Counted from the stretch's first letter, positions 8,600 to 17,889 are shown. The stretch: DNA of 57,627 nucleotides from Pseudomonas sp. ANT_H4 (GCF_008369295.1 NZ_VOBG01000032.1:1-57627), one strand, 5' to 3'. The notes: generated by a model not told the origin, from the sequence alone. A program made the numbers and translations.

Positions 8600-9178
8600 T
8601 TAGCCAATGCTAACGCCGTGGGCTTCAGCCAGAGGCTTCAAGCCGCCAGCAAAACCCTGGCCGATCGCCTTGAACTTGAACTCTTCACCGCTGCGATAAA
8701 GCTCGCCGAAGATCATCGCGGTTTCGGTCGAAGCGTCTTCGCTCAGGTCGAAACGCGCCAGTTCTTTACCGTCAGCCTTGTTCACCACACGAATGAAGCT
8801 GTTGGCAACCTGGCCGAAGGTTTGTTTGCGGGTTTCGGCATCGTGAATGGTGACGGCGAATACCAGCTTCTTCACCAGCGGGGCCAGGGAAGTCAGTTTC
8901 ACAGTCACTTGCTCATCGTCGCCTTCGCCGGCACCGGAGCGGTTGTCGCCCATGTGCTCAACGGAGCCGTCAGCCGTTTTTTTGTTGTTGTAGAAAATGA
9001 AGCTGTTGTCGTCTAGCACTTTGCCATTTTCGCCCACGACGAAAACCGACGCATCGAGGTCGAACTCGGTGCCGTCAGTGACGCGAGGATCCCAGCCCAG
9101 ACCTACGACTACTTCAGTCAGGCCTGGTGCTTCTTTGGACAGGGATACGTTGCCGCCTTTGGAGAGACTTACAGCCAT
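8600..9178 (-). CDS. terE: TerE, TerD-family calcium-binding stress protein
   Basis: A 192-residue TerD-domain protein. It has the calcium-site segments FDLDASVFVVGENGKV and GDNRSGAGEGDDEQV and the C-terminal EDASTETAMIFGELYR with IGQGFAGGLKPLA. The pattern VVGENGKVL.D fits TerE better than TerD. The ATG at 9178 follows AAGGAAATTGATC; the upstream TTG is not needed. TerD-family proteins bind Ca2+ and associate with TerC and TerB at the inner membrane in tellurite, phage and genotoxic stress responses. Last gene of the operon; a stem terminator follows. Confidence 0.9.
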   Translation of the reverse strand: MAVSLSKGGNVSLSKEAPGLTEVVVGLGWDPRVTDGTEFDLDASVFVVGENGKVLDDNSFIFYNNKKTADGSVEHMGDNRSGAGEGDDEQVTVKLTSLAPLVKKLVFAVTIHDAETRKQTFGQVANSFIRVVNKADGKELARFDLSEDASTETAMIFGELYRSGEEFKFKAIGQGFAGGLKPLAEAHGVSIG

Positions 9179-9209
9179 GATCAATTTCCTTGCTCAATGG
9201 ACGTGGAGT

Positions 9210-9785
9210 TTAGAAGTTCATACCGAACGAGTTGGCCAAAGCCTTCAGGCCACCGGCAAAGCCCGAACCAACGGCGCGGAATTTCCACTCACCGTTGTTA
9301 CGGTACAGCTCGGCGAAGATCATCGCCGTTTCGGTCGATGCGTCTTCCGCGAGGTCATAACGCACAATTTCAGCACCGCTGATCTCGTTGACTACGCGGA
9401 TGAACGAGCCACCGACCTGACCGAAATTCTGCTTGCGAGCGTCAGCATCGTGAATGGTGACCGTGAAAGCGATCTTGTCGATATCCGCAGGTACGCGGCT
9501 CAGATCGATTTTCAGCACTTCGTCGTCGCCATCGCCGGCACCGGTGCGGTTGTCGCCGGCGTGCTCGATGGAACCGTCAGCGCTTTTGAGCTGGTTGTAG
9601 AAAATAAAGTCGGCGTCGCTACGTACTTTACCGTTGGCACCCAGCAGGAACGCGCTGGCGTCCAGGTCAAACTCCGTGCCGTCGGTAGCGCGCGGATCCC
9701 AACCCAGACCGATCAGAATCTTGGTCAGTGTCGGATCGGTCTTCGAGAGGGACAGGTTGCCGCCTTTTTGAAGGGTCAGTGCCAT
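9210..9785 (-). CDS. terD: TerD, calcium-binding stress protein
   Basis: A 191-residue TerD-domain protein. FDLDASAFLLGANGKVRSDA, DFIFYNQLKSADGSIEHAGD and NRTGAGDGDDEVLKIDL match the TerD subtype closely. The acidic loops are the two Ca2+ sites of the family. The start has an excellent AAGGAG site. The gene lies 31 bp upstream of terE and 34 bp downstream of terC, so all three share a transcript. It is about 55% identical by eye to the following gene, showing tandem duplication. Confidence 0.92.
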   Translation of the reverse strand: MALTLQKGGNLSLSKTDPTLTKILIGLGWDPRATDGTEFDLDASAFLLGANGKVRSDADFIFYNQLKSADGSIEHAGDNRTGAGDGDDEVLKIDLSRVPADIDKIAFTVTIHDADARKQNFGQVGGSFIRVVNEISGAEIVRYDLAEDASTETAMIFAELYRNNGEWKFRAVGSGFAGGLKALANSFGMNF

Positions 9786-9819
9786 GAGTACAACTCCTTA
9801 GTGGGTAATGTATTTGACG

Positions 9820-10854
9820 TTAAGGTTTTTCAGCTTCTGTTTCTTCCTTTTGCGGGAAGAGCAGACTGGCAAAAACACCAATGGCCAGAACCACGACAAC
9901 GATGATCAAACTGGTGTTCGGATCAATGGTGTAGCCGTGTTGGAAAATATGGTCCGTCGCACTCAAGCCAAGTTTTACGGCAATGAAGAACAGCAGTGCG
10001 ATGACGGCTTTTTCCAGGTGCACCAGATAGCGTTTCAGGGCTTCCAGCACAAAGTACATGGTCCGCAGACCCAGAATGGCGAAGAGCATGGCCGAGAAAA
10101 CGATCAATGGTTCGCGGCTGACGGCGATGATTGCCGGGACAGAGTCGAACGCAAACAGCACGTCGGAAACTTCCATCACCACCAGGCAAAGGAACAACGG
10201 AGTGGCGAACAAACCGCCTTTGGCGGCCAGGGACATGCCCTTGTTTTCTGGTTTGGTCAGTTCGGCTTCCAGGGTCTTGCGACGCACGAAAAAGTCATGA
10301 CCATGCAGTTTCGGCCACACAGGGAAGAGTTTCTGGGCGAAACGGTAAGCCATATGCGTGGAGTAATCCTCTTCTTCTTCGTCGTCTCCACCGCTTCTGA
10401 GCATCATCACAGCGGTCCAGGCAACGATCAGGGCAAAGACCACCTCGACCCACGGCCCCAAGGCCAACAGGCCGGTACCAATGGCCACGAAGATCAGGCG
10501 GAACACGATCGCACCGAGAATGCCCCAGTACAGTACGCGGTGACGCAGACCATTCGGCACCTTGAACCAGGCGAAGATCGCCATGAACACGAACAGGTTG
10601 TCTACGCTCAGGACTTTTTCAAGGGCGTAACCGGTGATGAACAGCGTAGCGACTTCCGAACCGTGCTCGAAGTACAGGAACCCTGCAAAGGCGAACGAGA
10701 TGAGGATCCAGAACACCGACCAGGCCGAGGCCTGGGCCAGGCTGATGGGTTTGTCACCACGATGGGTAAACATGTCGATAATCATGGCGCCGAGCGCCAA
10801 CGCCACGAACACGGCGATGGTCAGCGGGGGGAAACCCAGTTGGCTAACTTCCAC
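9820..10854 (-). CDS. terC: TerC integral membrane protein
   Basis: A 344-residue polytopic membrane protein with about nine spans. The TerC signature is plain: EKVLSVDNLFVFMAIFAWF and, later, DVLFAFDSVPAIIAVSREP, with intramembrane acidic residues likely to bind metal. A cytoplasmic acidic loop GGDDEEEEDYSTHMAYRF precedes a basic stretch. GTG start behind AAGGAACG. In known Ter systems TerC is the membrane hub for TerB and TerD proteins. The C terminus ends in a short charged tail (QKEETEAEKP). Confidence 0.92.
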   Translation of the reverse strand: MEVSQLGFPPLTIAVFVALALGAMIIDMFTHRGDKPISLAQASAWSVFWILISFAFAGFLYFEHGSEVATLFITGYALEKVLSVDNLFVFMAIFAWFKVPNGLRHRVLYWGILGAIVFRLIFVAIGTGLLALGPWVEVVFALIVAWTAVMMLRSGGDDEEEEDYSTHMAYRFAQKLFPVWPKLHGHDFFVRRKTLEAELTKPENKGMSLAAKGGLFATPLFLCLVVMEVSDVLFAFDSVPAIIAVSREPLIVFSAMLFAILGLRTMYFVLEALKRYLVHLEKAVIALLFFIAVKLGLSATDHIFQHGYTIDPNTSLIIVVVVLAIGVFASLLFPQKEETEAEKP

Positions 10855-10865
10855 AGTGTCGTTCC

Positions 10866-11315
10866 TTACAGTTCAAAGTCAGCTGGGGGAAGGCCCAGCT
10901 CAAGGCAGATCAGGCGGCAAACGGCTTTTTCCTTGTCGTCAAAATTGCCGTCCGAGGCACCGATAGCGCAGGCGACACGAACGAGCAAGCGTCCAGCACC
11001 GTCCTTGCCTTTGATCTTGCTGATGTTTTTCAGGGCTTCGGCCTGACCGATCTGAAAGTCGAACTCGAACTTGGCACAAGCGTCGTTGAAGACCTTGATA
11101 ACGTCGGTCAGATTGAACACTTTCAGTTCAGGCGAGTTGCTGATGAATCCGGCCATTTTCGTTTTTTCTGCCGAACTGACTTCACCATCAGCCGCTGCAA
11201 CCATGGCACAGCTGTTGGCGACCGCTTCCATGAACTCTTTGTTCTTGAACTTGGCCACCTCGGTGGTCAGTTTCTCGCGGGCAAGCGCCGCATTGGTTTT
11301 CAGCCATGACAACAT
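10866..11315 (-). CDS. terB: TerB tellurite-resistance protein
   Basis: A 149-residue helical protein with the TerB metal-binding motifs AMVAAADGEVSSAEK (residues ~38-52) and ACAIGASDGNFDDKEKAVC near the C terminus; the acidic residues of each bind metal. The ATG at 11315 fits GAGGTG spacing better than the upstream GTG. Cytoplasmic, and known to contact TerC. It ends 11 bp before terC starts. Confidence 0.9.
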   Translation of the reverse strand: MLSWLKTNAALAREKLTTEVAKFKNKEFMEAVANSCAMVAAADGEVSSAEKTKMAGFISNSPELKVFNLTDVIKVFNDACAKFEFDFQIGQAEALKNISKIKGKDGAGRLLVRVACAIGASDGNFDDKEKAVCRLICLELGLPPADFEL

Positions 11316-11378
11316 GTTGTTCACCTCAAAGGCGGACCGGAATGGTCCGCCGCATTCAACTTTAGTTTGATAATCGGA

Positions 11379-12554
11379 TTACTTGGAACCTGCCGCCCAG
11401 CGCATGCCCCAACCGTAAGCCTTGTCCATGGCCGAATGTCCATTGTGGAAGTCCACGCGTCGGCTCACCTTGACGCCGCCGCCAACATTTTCCAGCAGGG
11501 CAATTGCACACATGCCCTGACGGCCTCCTTCTTCATTCAGCCGAACTTCAATCGGCGGCTGGCCCGGGACATGAATGGTCACAACACCATCGGTCTCCCG
11601 CCAGTTCGGTGCGCCTTTGTAAATGAACGCAAACACCAGAACCTGTCGAATATTGCCCCAGTGTTTACCGTTGATATGAAGCCATTCGCCATCACTGACG
11701 GCGCCGGTACGGTCGTCACCCTTGAGCTGAATGTAGGGCTCGTAATCCAGATCGCCGAAGCAGTTGCCCAGCGCCTGAACGACGCCCTTGGAGCCGTCCT
11801 GCAACTCGTAAAGGCACCCGACATCCAGGTCGATGGAGGTGTTGCGCGCGAAAAAGCCACCACCGCCCTTGCCTTTGTTCCAGTTCAGGTTGACCTTGAT
11901 TTCGCCAAAGCCCTCGGACGTTTTTTCCAGACTGATCGACGAGCGCGTCTTGTCGAGGGTGATTTTGCTGAGACTGACCGAAGGCTTCGGCGCCGCTACC
12001 GGAACGGGCGCGGGGGCCGGAGCGGGTACAGGCGTTACGACCGGAGCAGGCGCCGCAACTTCAACACCAAAGTGCTTGGCCAACGGCTCCAGGCCGCCGG
12101 CAAAACCCTGGGCCACACAGCGGAATTTCCACTCACCCTGGCGACGGTAAAACTCGCCAAGAATCAACGCAGTTTCCTTCATGCCCGTGGTGGGTATCTG
12201 CGCCTCGATACCGCCCGTGACGGTCAGCGCAAGATGAGATACTCGGTCAAAGCTGGCTTTGTTCTCGTAAATCGTCGCGGTCAGCGCCACTTTCTCGACC
12301 ACAGCCTCAAGGCGCGACAAGTCGAGGGTGAACACCGCGCGACCGGCCGAGGACTCGGTCATTTGCACCGTGCCGCCCAGTACCGTGGTCTGCCCGTAGA
12401 AACACATGTCGGTGTCGCCACGGACTTTCCCGGTGGCCCCCAGAACAAACGCAGACACATCAATATCAGCGCCCGGAATCGGCGAGTAGCTGATCTCGAC
12501 CTGCGCCTGACCGGTGGCGACCGGAGCGTTTGCGCCTGGTCCCAGGGTCGTCAT
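11379..12554 (-). CDS. terA: TerA, two-domain Ter protein
   Basis: A 391-residue protein with two TerD-like domains. Residues ~1-165 are a degenerate TerD domain lacking most acidic calcium ligands (LILGEFYRRQGEWKFRCVAQ retained). A Pro/Ala-rich hinge (~166-192, repeated PAPAP and PVP) leads to a C-terminal TerA domain with SIDLDVGCLYEL, KGDDRTGAVSDGEW and HWGNIRQVLVFAFIYKGAPN. The ATG overlaps the terZ stop by 4 bp. Known TerA is thought to scaffold the membrane-associated Ter complex; that role is taken from the family. Confidence 0.9.
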   Translation of the reverse strand: MTTLGPGANAPVATGQAQVEISYSPIPGADIDVSAFVLGATGKVRGDTDMCFYGQTTVLGGTVQMTESSAGRAVFTLDLSRLEAVVEKVALTATIYENKASFDRVSHLALTVTGGIEAQIPTTGMKETALILGEFYRRQGEWKFRCVAQGFAGGLEPLAKHFGVEVAAPAPVVTPVPAPAPAPVPVAAPKPSVSLSKITLDKTRSSISLEKTSEGFGEIKVNLNWNKGKGGGGFFARNTSIDLDVGCLYELQDGSKGVVQALGNCFGDLDYEPYIQLKGDDRTGAVSDGEWLHINGKHWGNIRQVLVFAFIYKGAPNWRETDGVVTIHVPGQPPIEVRLNEEGGRQGMCAIALLENVGGGVKVSRRVDFHNGHSAMDKAYGWGMRWAAGSK

Positions 12555-13141
12555 GAGCGCACTGCCTGAACGGCCAGGCTGACCAGATCGTCAGCGGTGC
12601 GGCCGTTGGTCACTTGACCGATGGCCTTGAATTCCCAGTCGCCGCCCTCGCGCACCAGGCTTGCCATGACCACACCGGTATGACGGCCCTTCTCGGACAG
12701 ATTGAAGCGCGCCAGTTCGGTCTTGTTGCTCGCATTGACAATGCGGCAGTAGGCATTGGCAATTTTTTCGAAGTTCTGCCCCGTGAAACTGTTCACGGTG
12801 AACACCAGCGATTTGACCGTAGCCGGCAGGCGCTGCAGGTCAACGGTGATGGTTTCGTCGTCGCCATCGCCTTCACCGGTACGGTTGTCGCCGGAGTGTT
12901 TGATCGAACCGTCGCGCGATTGCAGTTGACGGAACCACACCAAGTCAATCGGCTTGAGGTTTTCATCGAACAGAATGCAGGAAGCATCCAGGTCGACTTC
13001 ACCGCTGTTGCCCATCAATCGGCCCAGGAACCCGGACTTCTCCGGGTCCCAGCCCAGGCCAAGGCTGATCGATGTAAGACCACCACCGCCCGCTGTTTTT
13101 TCTAGGGAGATTGTTTGGTTTTTAGTCAGAGTCAGGGCCAT
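12551..13141 (-). CDS. terZ: TerZ, TerD-family protein
   Basis: A 196-residue TerD-domain protein of the TerZ subtype: LTLTKNQTISLEK start, GLGWDPEKSGFLGRLMG insertion, VDLDASCILFDENLKPIDLV and GDNRTGEGDGDDETI calcium segments, and an LSEKGRHTGVVMASLVREGG end. The start at 13141 follows CAAGGAGCG; a longer frame to 13228 lies within the preceding HAD gene. It overlaps the end of that gene by 20 bp and leads into terA with a 4-bp overlap. Confidence 0.9.
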   Translation of the reverse strand: MALTLTKNQTISLEKTAGGGGLTSISLGLGWDPEKSGFLGRLMGNSGEVDLDASCILFDENLKPIDLVWFRQLQSRDGSIKHSGDNRTGEGDGDDETITVDLQRLPATVKSLVFTVNSFTGQNFEKIANAYCRIVNASNKTELARFNLSEKGRHTGVVMASLVREGGDWEFKAIGQVTNGRTADDLVSLAVQAVRS

Positions 13142-13901
13142 CTGTACGCTCCTTGTTGATCGTCGTTTTCTGGTGTTTATCGTTGTTGCCTTCAGCCGGG
13201 TGAGTTGCAACGGCCATAATGCCTGCACCTCGATCCCCGGCCTTGGCTACCCGCATACGCCCACGGCGCCATACGGGGTGAAAGTGTCGCCAGTGTGGAT
13301 CTTGTGCTGCGGCCAACAGTTCTTGATCGCCGCGCGTATCGCCCCAGGCGCGCAGCCGGTAGTGGGTCAAGTCGCCGTACACAGCTTCAAGGCGATGTAC
13401 CTTGGCTTCACAACGGCAGTTATTACCCGATATACGTCCTGTCAGACGTCCATCAACAACCTCTAGTTCAGTGCCGATCAATTTGATATTGAGACGATCG
13501 GCAAACGGCTTCAAGACTAACGCTGGGGAAGCAGAGCAGAGCGTGACCTCATGGCCAGCCTGCCTTTCGGCCGCGACAGCAGTCAAACCGACCGGGCGCA
13601 TCAGGCGAGCCCAATACAGGCCGCAGAACTCTGCAGCCTTGTGCCGTACCCATTCTTCCTTGGTATCGGTCAGGAAAGCGGCAATCAGCCTTGCCTTGAG
13701 TTCGTCCCGCGACAAACGACGCATCAGGTAGCTCACGCTCGGGCCCAGGAGACGCGGCAGGCGCTGGATAAATTCTCGCTTACCAAATGCAAATTTAAGA
13801 AACGGTACAAAACTGTCATGGCGCGTCAACGTGCCATCAAAGTCAAAGACAGATAGCACTTTGGCTCCCACAGGGCCGCGCTCAAGCATTTCCTGGGTCA
13901 T
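13122..13901 (-). CDS. HAD-superfamily hydrolase (PSP-like) of the Ter island
   Basis: A 259-residue HAD phosphatase of the IB type. Motif I is FDFDGTLTRHDSFVPFL (both aspartates present), motif II is CSASPALVLKPFADRL, and the late AWGDTRGDQELLAAA supplies the acidic motif IV. A C-terminal basic tail (residues ~225-259) extends past the fold and overlaps terZ by 20 bp. The ATG at 13901 overlaps the stop of the CitE-like gene (ATGA). In Ter islands HAD enzymes are proposed to process a nucleoside-like metabolite; the substrate is unknown. Confidence 0.8.
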   Translation of the reverse strand: MTQEMLERGPVGAKVLSVFDFDGTLTRHDSFVPFLKFAFGKREFIQRLPRLLGPSVSYLMRRLSRDELKARLIAAFLTDTKEEWVRHKAAEFCGLYWARLMRPVGLTAVAAERQAGHEVTLCSASPALVLKPFADRLNIKLIGTELEVVDGRLTGRISGNNCRCEAKVHRLEAVYGDLTHYRLRAWGDTRGDQELLAAAQDPHWRHFHPVWRRGRMRVAKAGDRGAGIMAVATHPAEGNNDKHQKTTINKERTDGPDSD

Positions 13902-14848
13902 CGGCCAGCCTCTGCAAGACGGATTAACGGGTCGGCATGACCCGTCTCGGCAAGCCTGACACCGTGCCACTTGGCGCGTTCAAGGATATTGGTTGCCCAT
14001 TTGAGGTGAGTCGCTGGTTCGCACATAGCGTCATTGTGTTTGAAAACAGCGGGCGCAATTTCATTCAGCATTAATTTGGCACAATTTAGATCCTCCAGGC
14101 TAACGCGCAAGCTGTCCTGGATGGTGTTGATCTGGCTTGGATGAATCGCGGTTTTACCCACCAGGCCATGGGCAATATCGAGACTCAACTCTTCCAGCAG
14201 CAGATGGGGTGTCGCCAACTGCTCGAACACCGGCGCGGTCAAGGCAAACCCCTGGGACCCCATCACACCGGCAAGCATGGGGATTACATAGCCCATCGGT
14301 GTGTCGTACAGGGTCGTGGCCGGATTGCGTCGTAAACCCAGGCAGCCCATTAAGTCGTTACCGCCGATCCGCAGCGCAATGATCCGCGGGAACAGCGTTT
14401 CTTTAAGGGCTTCGCCCAACTCGACCATGGCCCCCGGGTTGAAGACTTCCCGGGTCTCCAGGGTCGGCATGAGCAGAATTTCTGGGTTAGTGACCGCCGA
14501 CTCCCAGGCGCGCAGGTTCGACAGGCTCAACTTGGGCACGACAAAACCGTCGACATGGACCATCAGCGGCCACTCGTTCAGAACCGCGGCCATTTGCGAG
14601 TCCCGCGGGCGCACGAACAGCATCGGCCCGTCATCCGAACGCCCGCCCTGCTGTTCAATGGCACTGAGCAGGCGGTGCAGGTTGCGCAATGCCGTGTCGA
14701 CATCTATTTCGGCAACCGCATCCTCAAGGCACACCACCATGGACCGCAGTTCAGGCAGTTTTTTGCGAAAAACCACGTCCAGGATGTCCTCCCGGGTGGC
14801 CGGCATGTAGAGCGTGGCGCCGAGGGCGTAAGGCGAAAATCTTTTCAT
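13898..14848 (-). CDS. HpcH/HpaI aldolase / CitE-like protein of the Ter island
   Basis: A 316-residue TIM-barrel protein of the citrate-lyase beta family. Segments include YMPATREDILDVV, MVVCLEDAVAEIDVDTA with the metal-binding Glu/Asp, LFVRPRDSQM, HVDGFVVPKLSL, IALRIGGNDLMGCLG and GKTAIHPSQI at the end of the barrel. The ATG overlaps the StiP stop (TGATG). Real CitE enzymes cleave citryl-CoA; this one is the Ter-associated subtype and probably performs a C-C lyase/aldolase step on another substrate. No partner CitF or CitD is nearby. Confidence 0.82.
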   Translation of the reverse strand: MKRFSPYALGATLYMPATREDILDVVFRKKLPELRSMVVCLEDAVAEIDVDTALRNLHRLLSAIEQQGGRSDDGPMLFVRPRDSQMAAVLNEWPLMVHVDGFVVPKLSLSNLRAWESAVTNPEILLMPTLETREVFNPGAMVELGEALKETLFPRIIALRIGGNDLMGCLGLRRNPATTLYDTPMGYVIPMLAGVMGSQGFALTAPVFEQLATPHLLLEELSLDIAHGLVGKTAIHPSQINTIQDSLRVSLEDLNCAKLMLNEIAPAVFKHNDAMCEPATHLKWATNILERAKWHGVRLAETGHADPLIRLAEAGR

Positions 14849-15942
14849 CAACTCAAACTCCGAATCACGGTCACGGCACGGTAAGGGCCAAGGGCCGCAC
14901 CGACTTCCTCGACCGTCAAACCGGCCCGTTCGGTCAGGTGCATCAGCAACTGCACGTCCGGGTCACTGCGATCACGCACCAGAACCTGATCCGGCACACG
15001 GCGCAGTACGGCCCGCGTGGCCTCGGCAATACCGGGTTTTACCCGATTCAGATTGGTAATGCCAAAACGCCCGGAAATAACATCGATCACCTCCAGCGCC
15101 GCAGACTGCAACTCGGTGCGCCGCGCTTGCGTCCACGGGGCGACAGCCTCGACCGCAGGCAACGTACGGCGCACAGCCTCGATCTGGTCGATGAAGTCGC
15201 GAGTCACGTCGTGTTCGTGCAGGTGGTCGTAAACCACGCAACCATGCAGCCCGCCCTCGGCAGGCCAGATGGAGCGCGAGACCAGGCCGGAAACCGTGGC
15301 CCCGAGGATGCCGGATGGAATCACCCAGTCCTCGGCCGAAGCCGCCATCCAGGCGCGCCCACAGGGGTCGGCCAGCACCACAAGCCGTGGCTGCTCAGGA
15401 AACCGCGCATCGCCCTTGAGGCTACGCTGGATCTCGCCAGAGATCGCGCCCTTACCCGTCCAGCCATCCACGAACACAATGTTTTCAGCGCCGTGAGCTT
15501 CGATAACGGCTTCCAGGGCGATCATGTCGATACCGCGATCACGTACGATGCTGATGCCGTAATGATGGGCCTCACGCCTCAGGTCCAGTAGCGCGCGGCG
15601 CAGCAGCACGCCCAGCGGAAGACCCGCACGAACGAAAGACACGAGCGCAATCGAAGGGCCCTTGCAGGCCTGATCCAAAGCGATGGCCAGGGACTGCACG
15701 TCGCCAGCCATCCTGGCCGCATTCTGCTGCATGGCGCGCTGGTACAGTTCTTTGTGAACCTCGGTAGGCGCCGACTCTTGGCTGATCATCTCCGAGTAAT
15801 GCTTCTGTTGTGTCTGGATCAGGCGCTCTTTCTCCTGAACATCCGTCACTTCGATCTCGACGGGCTGCAACAGGAAAAGCACGTCGTCGGCCAGGTAGCT
15901 ACCGCTGCCGACGGTTGTCAGATGAGCGAAAGCATCAAGCAT
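14848..15942 (-). CDS. StiP-family cysteine protease-like protein
   Basis: A 364-residue protein of the family annotated as cysteine protease StiP, found with Ter genes. Recognisable parts are GSGSYLADDVLFLLQPVEIE near the N terminus, FVRAGLPLGVLLRRAL, and the strongly conserved FVDGWTGKGAISGEIQRSLK, which has a phosphoribosyltransferase-like look. ADPCGRAWMAASAEDWVIPS and GLVSRSI follow. Whether it is a protease or a nucleotide-binding PRTase-like protein is not settled by sequence. The start has a weak GAGG site and overlaps the upstream HAD gene by 8 bp. Confidence 0.8.
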   Translation of the reverse strand: MLDAFAHLTTVGSGSYLADDVLFLLQPVEIEVTDVQEKERLIQTQQKHYSEMISQESAPTEVHKELYQRAMQQNAARMAGDVQSLAIALDQACKGPSIALVSFVRAGLPLGVLLRRALLDLRREAHHYGISIVRDRGIDMIALEAVIEAHGAENIVFVDGWTGKGAISGEIQRSLKGDARFPEQPRLVVLADPCGRAWMAASAEDWVIPSGILGATVSGLVSRSIWPAEGGLHGCVVYDHLHEHDVTRDFIDQIEAVRRTLPAVEAVAPWTQARRTELQSAALEVIDVISGRFGITNLNRVKPGIAEATRAVLRRVPDQVLVRDRSDPDVQLLMHLTERAGLTVEEVGAALGPYRAVTVIRSLS

Positions 15943-16693
15943 GGATCATCGCCTCCACAACCTTTGCCAGCTGGCTATTGGCCGGCGTCGCCCAGAAGTT
16001 GCATTCGTTCATGAAACCCAGGTCGGTGACACTATCGCCAAACCCCAACACCGGGCGTTCGCCATTAATGGCTCGGTCTCGACGCAGCAATTCCTGGACC
16101 GCCTGGCGCTTGGCCAAGCCATTGGGCAGGAAGGCCAGGTTGTTGCCATTGCCGTGAATATGCAGACCTTCCAGCAGGCCACGGGCCTGCACTTCAGCCA
16201 GGACCTTTTGCAGCACCGAGTCGTCGGACTCGTTGTGCTTGGTCACCACGTAGTTGAGCAGGCCTTGTTCTTCGACTACCCAACCGCGCAGGGAGAACCC
16301 CATTTCCTGGCCAATGGCCAAGGTCGCCGCGCTGAGCGCAGGCAGGCGACTTTGATAGGCCGCGAGCACATCAGTCATCTGCCCATGCCAGTCCATGTCC
16401 AACGTCCCATCGGGCTGAAGGATCACGCCACCGTGGGAGCACACCGCACCCGCGACAAAGGGCAATTGCACACGGCTGTAGGCTTCGACACTACGCGCCG
16501 TGACCGGGACCACATCGGCAGACTCCAGCAGCCACTCCACGAAGGTTTTCTGCACCGAACTCATGTAGCCATTGGGCTGGCCATCGACATCCAGCGTCGC
16601 AGTATGCCGGGCTGCGCCTTCGGGCATCTTGCGGGCAGTCTGAAACAGCGTGTCATCGAGGTCGATGAGTATCAGGGGACGCTTACTGCTCAT
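15935..16693 (-). CDS. HAD-family hydrolase (Cof-like) of the Ter island
   Basis: A 252-residue HAD protein with a C2-type cap: motif I LILIDLDDTLFQTARK at the N terminus, VPVTARS as motif II, and PVLGFGDSVTDLGFMNECNF as motif IV. This order is typical of small-molecule or sugar phosphatases. The ATG at 16693 follows AGAGGT; the TTG at 16699 is unlikely. It overlaps the phosphoribosyltransferase gene by 11 bp. It is the second HAD enzyme of this operon, pointing to two separate dephosphorylation or phosphotransfer steps. Confidence 0.8.
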   Translation of the reverse strand: MSSKRPLILIDLDDTLFQTARKMPEGAARHTATLDVDGQPNGYMSSVQKTFVEWLLESADVVPVTARSVEAYSRVQLPFVAGAVCSHGGVILQPDGTLDMDWHGQMTDVLAAYQSRLPALSAATLAIGQEMGFSLRGWVVEEQGLLNYVVTKHNESDDSVLQKVLAEVQARGLLEGLHIHGNGNNLAFLPNGLAKRQAVQELLRRDRAINGERPVLGFGDSVTDLGFMNECNFWATPANSQLAKVVEAMIHA

Positions 16694-17819
16694 CGACAAT
16701 GACCTCTGCGCTCAGTGCGTCAATCAGCGATTGGGGAACCGCTTCGACAGGTGTTTCGCTACAAATCAATACCCGATCGAATTGCCCTGGCCGCACGTTG
16801 TAAAGAAAATTAGGAATACCTAGACCGTAGTTGTCGGCAAACGACAATGCGCTCCCGATCTCATGGCCCAAGGCAATCGGCGAGCGAGTAGTGGAGCTGA
16901 AATGGACGTCAGCCCCTGCCTTTTCAAGGCGCTCAGCCAACAGGAACGGACGCCACACGAACTCGCCAGTCCCCACAACGATGATCCGCTCACCCGGCTT
17001 GACCTGAATATCCGGTGCCAGCGTGTCATCCACATGACGCACGCCCAGACGGCCCCAGTCATTGCACGGATCAATCGGCCACTCACCCACCGCAACCGCC
17101 CCCACATCGGGCATTTGTGGCAATGGCGCGCTCACATCCTCAAGGAAACGATACGTGCCCTGCAGCAGGGACACCTCATCGGCGGTCTCGCCCAGCGCAT
17201 TGCGCACAGCGCCCTGGGACCAGTCGGTAAGCACGCAGGTCACTACCCGCTCTACCTTGCTCAGCCCGGCCTCTATCAGTGCCCGGTGCAGATTGATGAA
17301 CGTCTTGCCGGTCGAGGCTTCATCGTCCACCAGCACCAGGGAGCGCGCTTGCTGCATCATTTCCCGAATATCGGGGTCGGTGGGCTGATGGATCAGGTGT
17401 GCACTGGCGTGACTGTGCTCTTCTTCAAAATGGGCGAACATTTCAGTGCCCACCGGATGGCGCGTGCTCACCAGATAAACCGTGTCCGGGCGAGTCTTGC
17501 TAAAAGCGCGGTGTACACCGGCCCCCAGGCCCACTGCGGTCTCGGCCATACCGATCACCAGCACTGGCCCCGGCAAGTCCGCGGGAATCTTGGCGGCCAG
17601 GCTTTCGTAACTGGCCTGCATAGTCGATGGGCGCACAGGAATATGCTTGCCCAGCACGCGGGATACAAACAGGAACGCACGCTTTGGATTACGGCGCTCG
17701 GCGAACCCGAACAAGGATTCGGGGGCGATGGAGGATTGCTCTACATCAACTTCCATTAACCCGCGCTTGAGCTGTGCGCTGAGTCGATTGATCGGTGCTT
17801 TCACTACTGCGGCTTCCAT
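16683..17819 (-). CDS. Phosphoribosyltransferase with TRSP-type C-terminal domain
   Basis: A 378-residue cytoplasmic protein. The PRPP-binding loop is LVLVDDEASTGKTFINLHRA (residues ~170-190), a canonical type I PRTase signature; LPGPVLVIGMAETAVGLGAG precedes it. The C-terminal third (RIIVVGTGEFVWRPFLLAER, VHFSSTTRSPI) matches the TRSP domain paired with such PRTases in Ter islands. ATG at 17819 is preferred because AGGA then sits at normal spacing. Likely transfers a ribose-phosphate to an unknown base or acceptor, with the ATP-grasp enzyme acting in the same pathway. Confidence 0.82.
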   Translation of the reverse strand: MEAAVVKAPINRLSAQLKRGLMEVDVEQSSIAPESLFGFAERRNPKRAFLFVSRVLGKHIPVRPSTMQASYESLAAKIPADLPGPVLVIGMAETAVGLGAGVHRAFSKTRPDTVYLVSTRHPVGTEMFAHFEEEHSHASAHLIHQPTDPDIREMMQQARSLVLVDDEASTGKTFINLHRALIEAGLSKVERVVTCVLTDWSQGAVRNALGETADEVSLLQGTYRFLEDVSAPLPQMPDVGAVAVGEWPIDPCNDWGRLGVRHVDDTLAPDIQVKPGERIIVVGTGEFVWRPFLLAERLEKAGADVHFSSTTRSPIALGHEIGSALSFADNYGLGIPNFLYNVRPGQFDRVLICSETPVEAVPQSLIDALSAEVIVDEQ

Positions 17820-17889
17820 GTACAACATTCCTAAAAGAGGCGTTTTAGTGAGTCAGACATCGCTCACTATTGTTTCAAGCAAGGTGCCT

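Noticed and set aside
9808..11046. A 412-codon plus-strand open frame
   Set aside because: It lies wholly opposite terC and terB. The translation is low-complexity, rich in H, Q, E and G, as expected of an antisense shadow of GC-rich genes, and it lacks a ribosome site.
11367..12569. A 400-codon plus-strand open frame
   Set aside because: Shadow of terA on the other strand; the minus-strand protein has clear TerD/TerA motifs and a 4-bp overlap with terZ.
16863..17759. A 298-codon plus-strand open frame
   Set aside because: Opposite the phosphoribosyltransferase gene, which has an intact PRPP loop. The plus-strand protein shows no domain.
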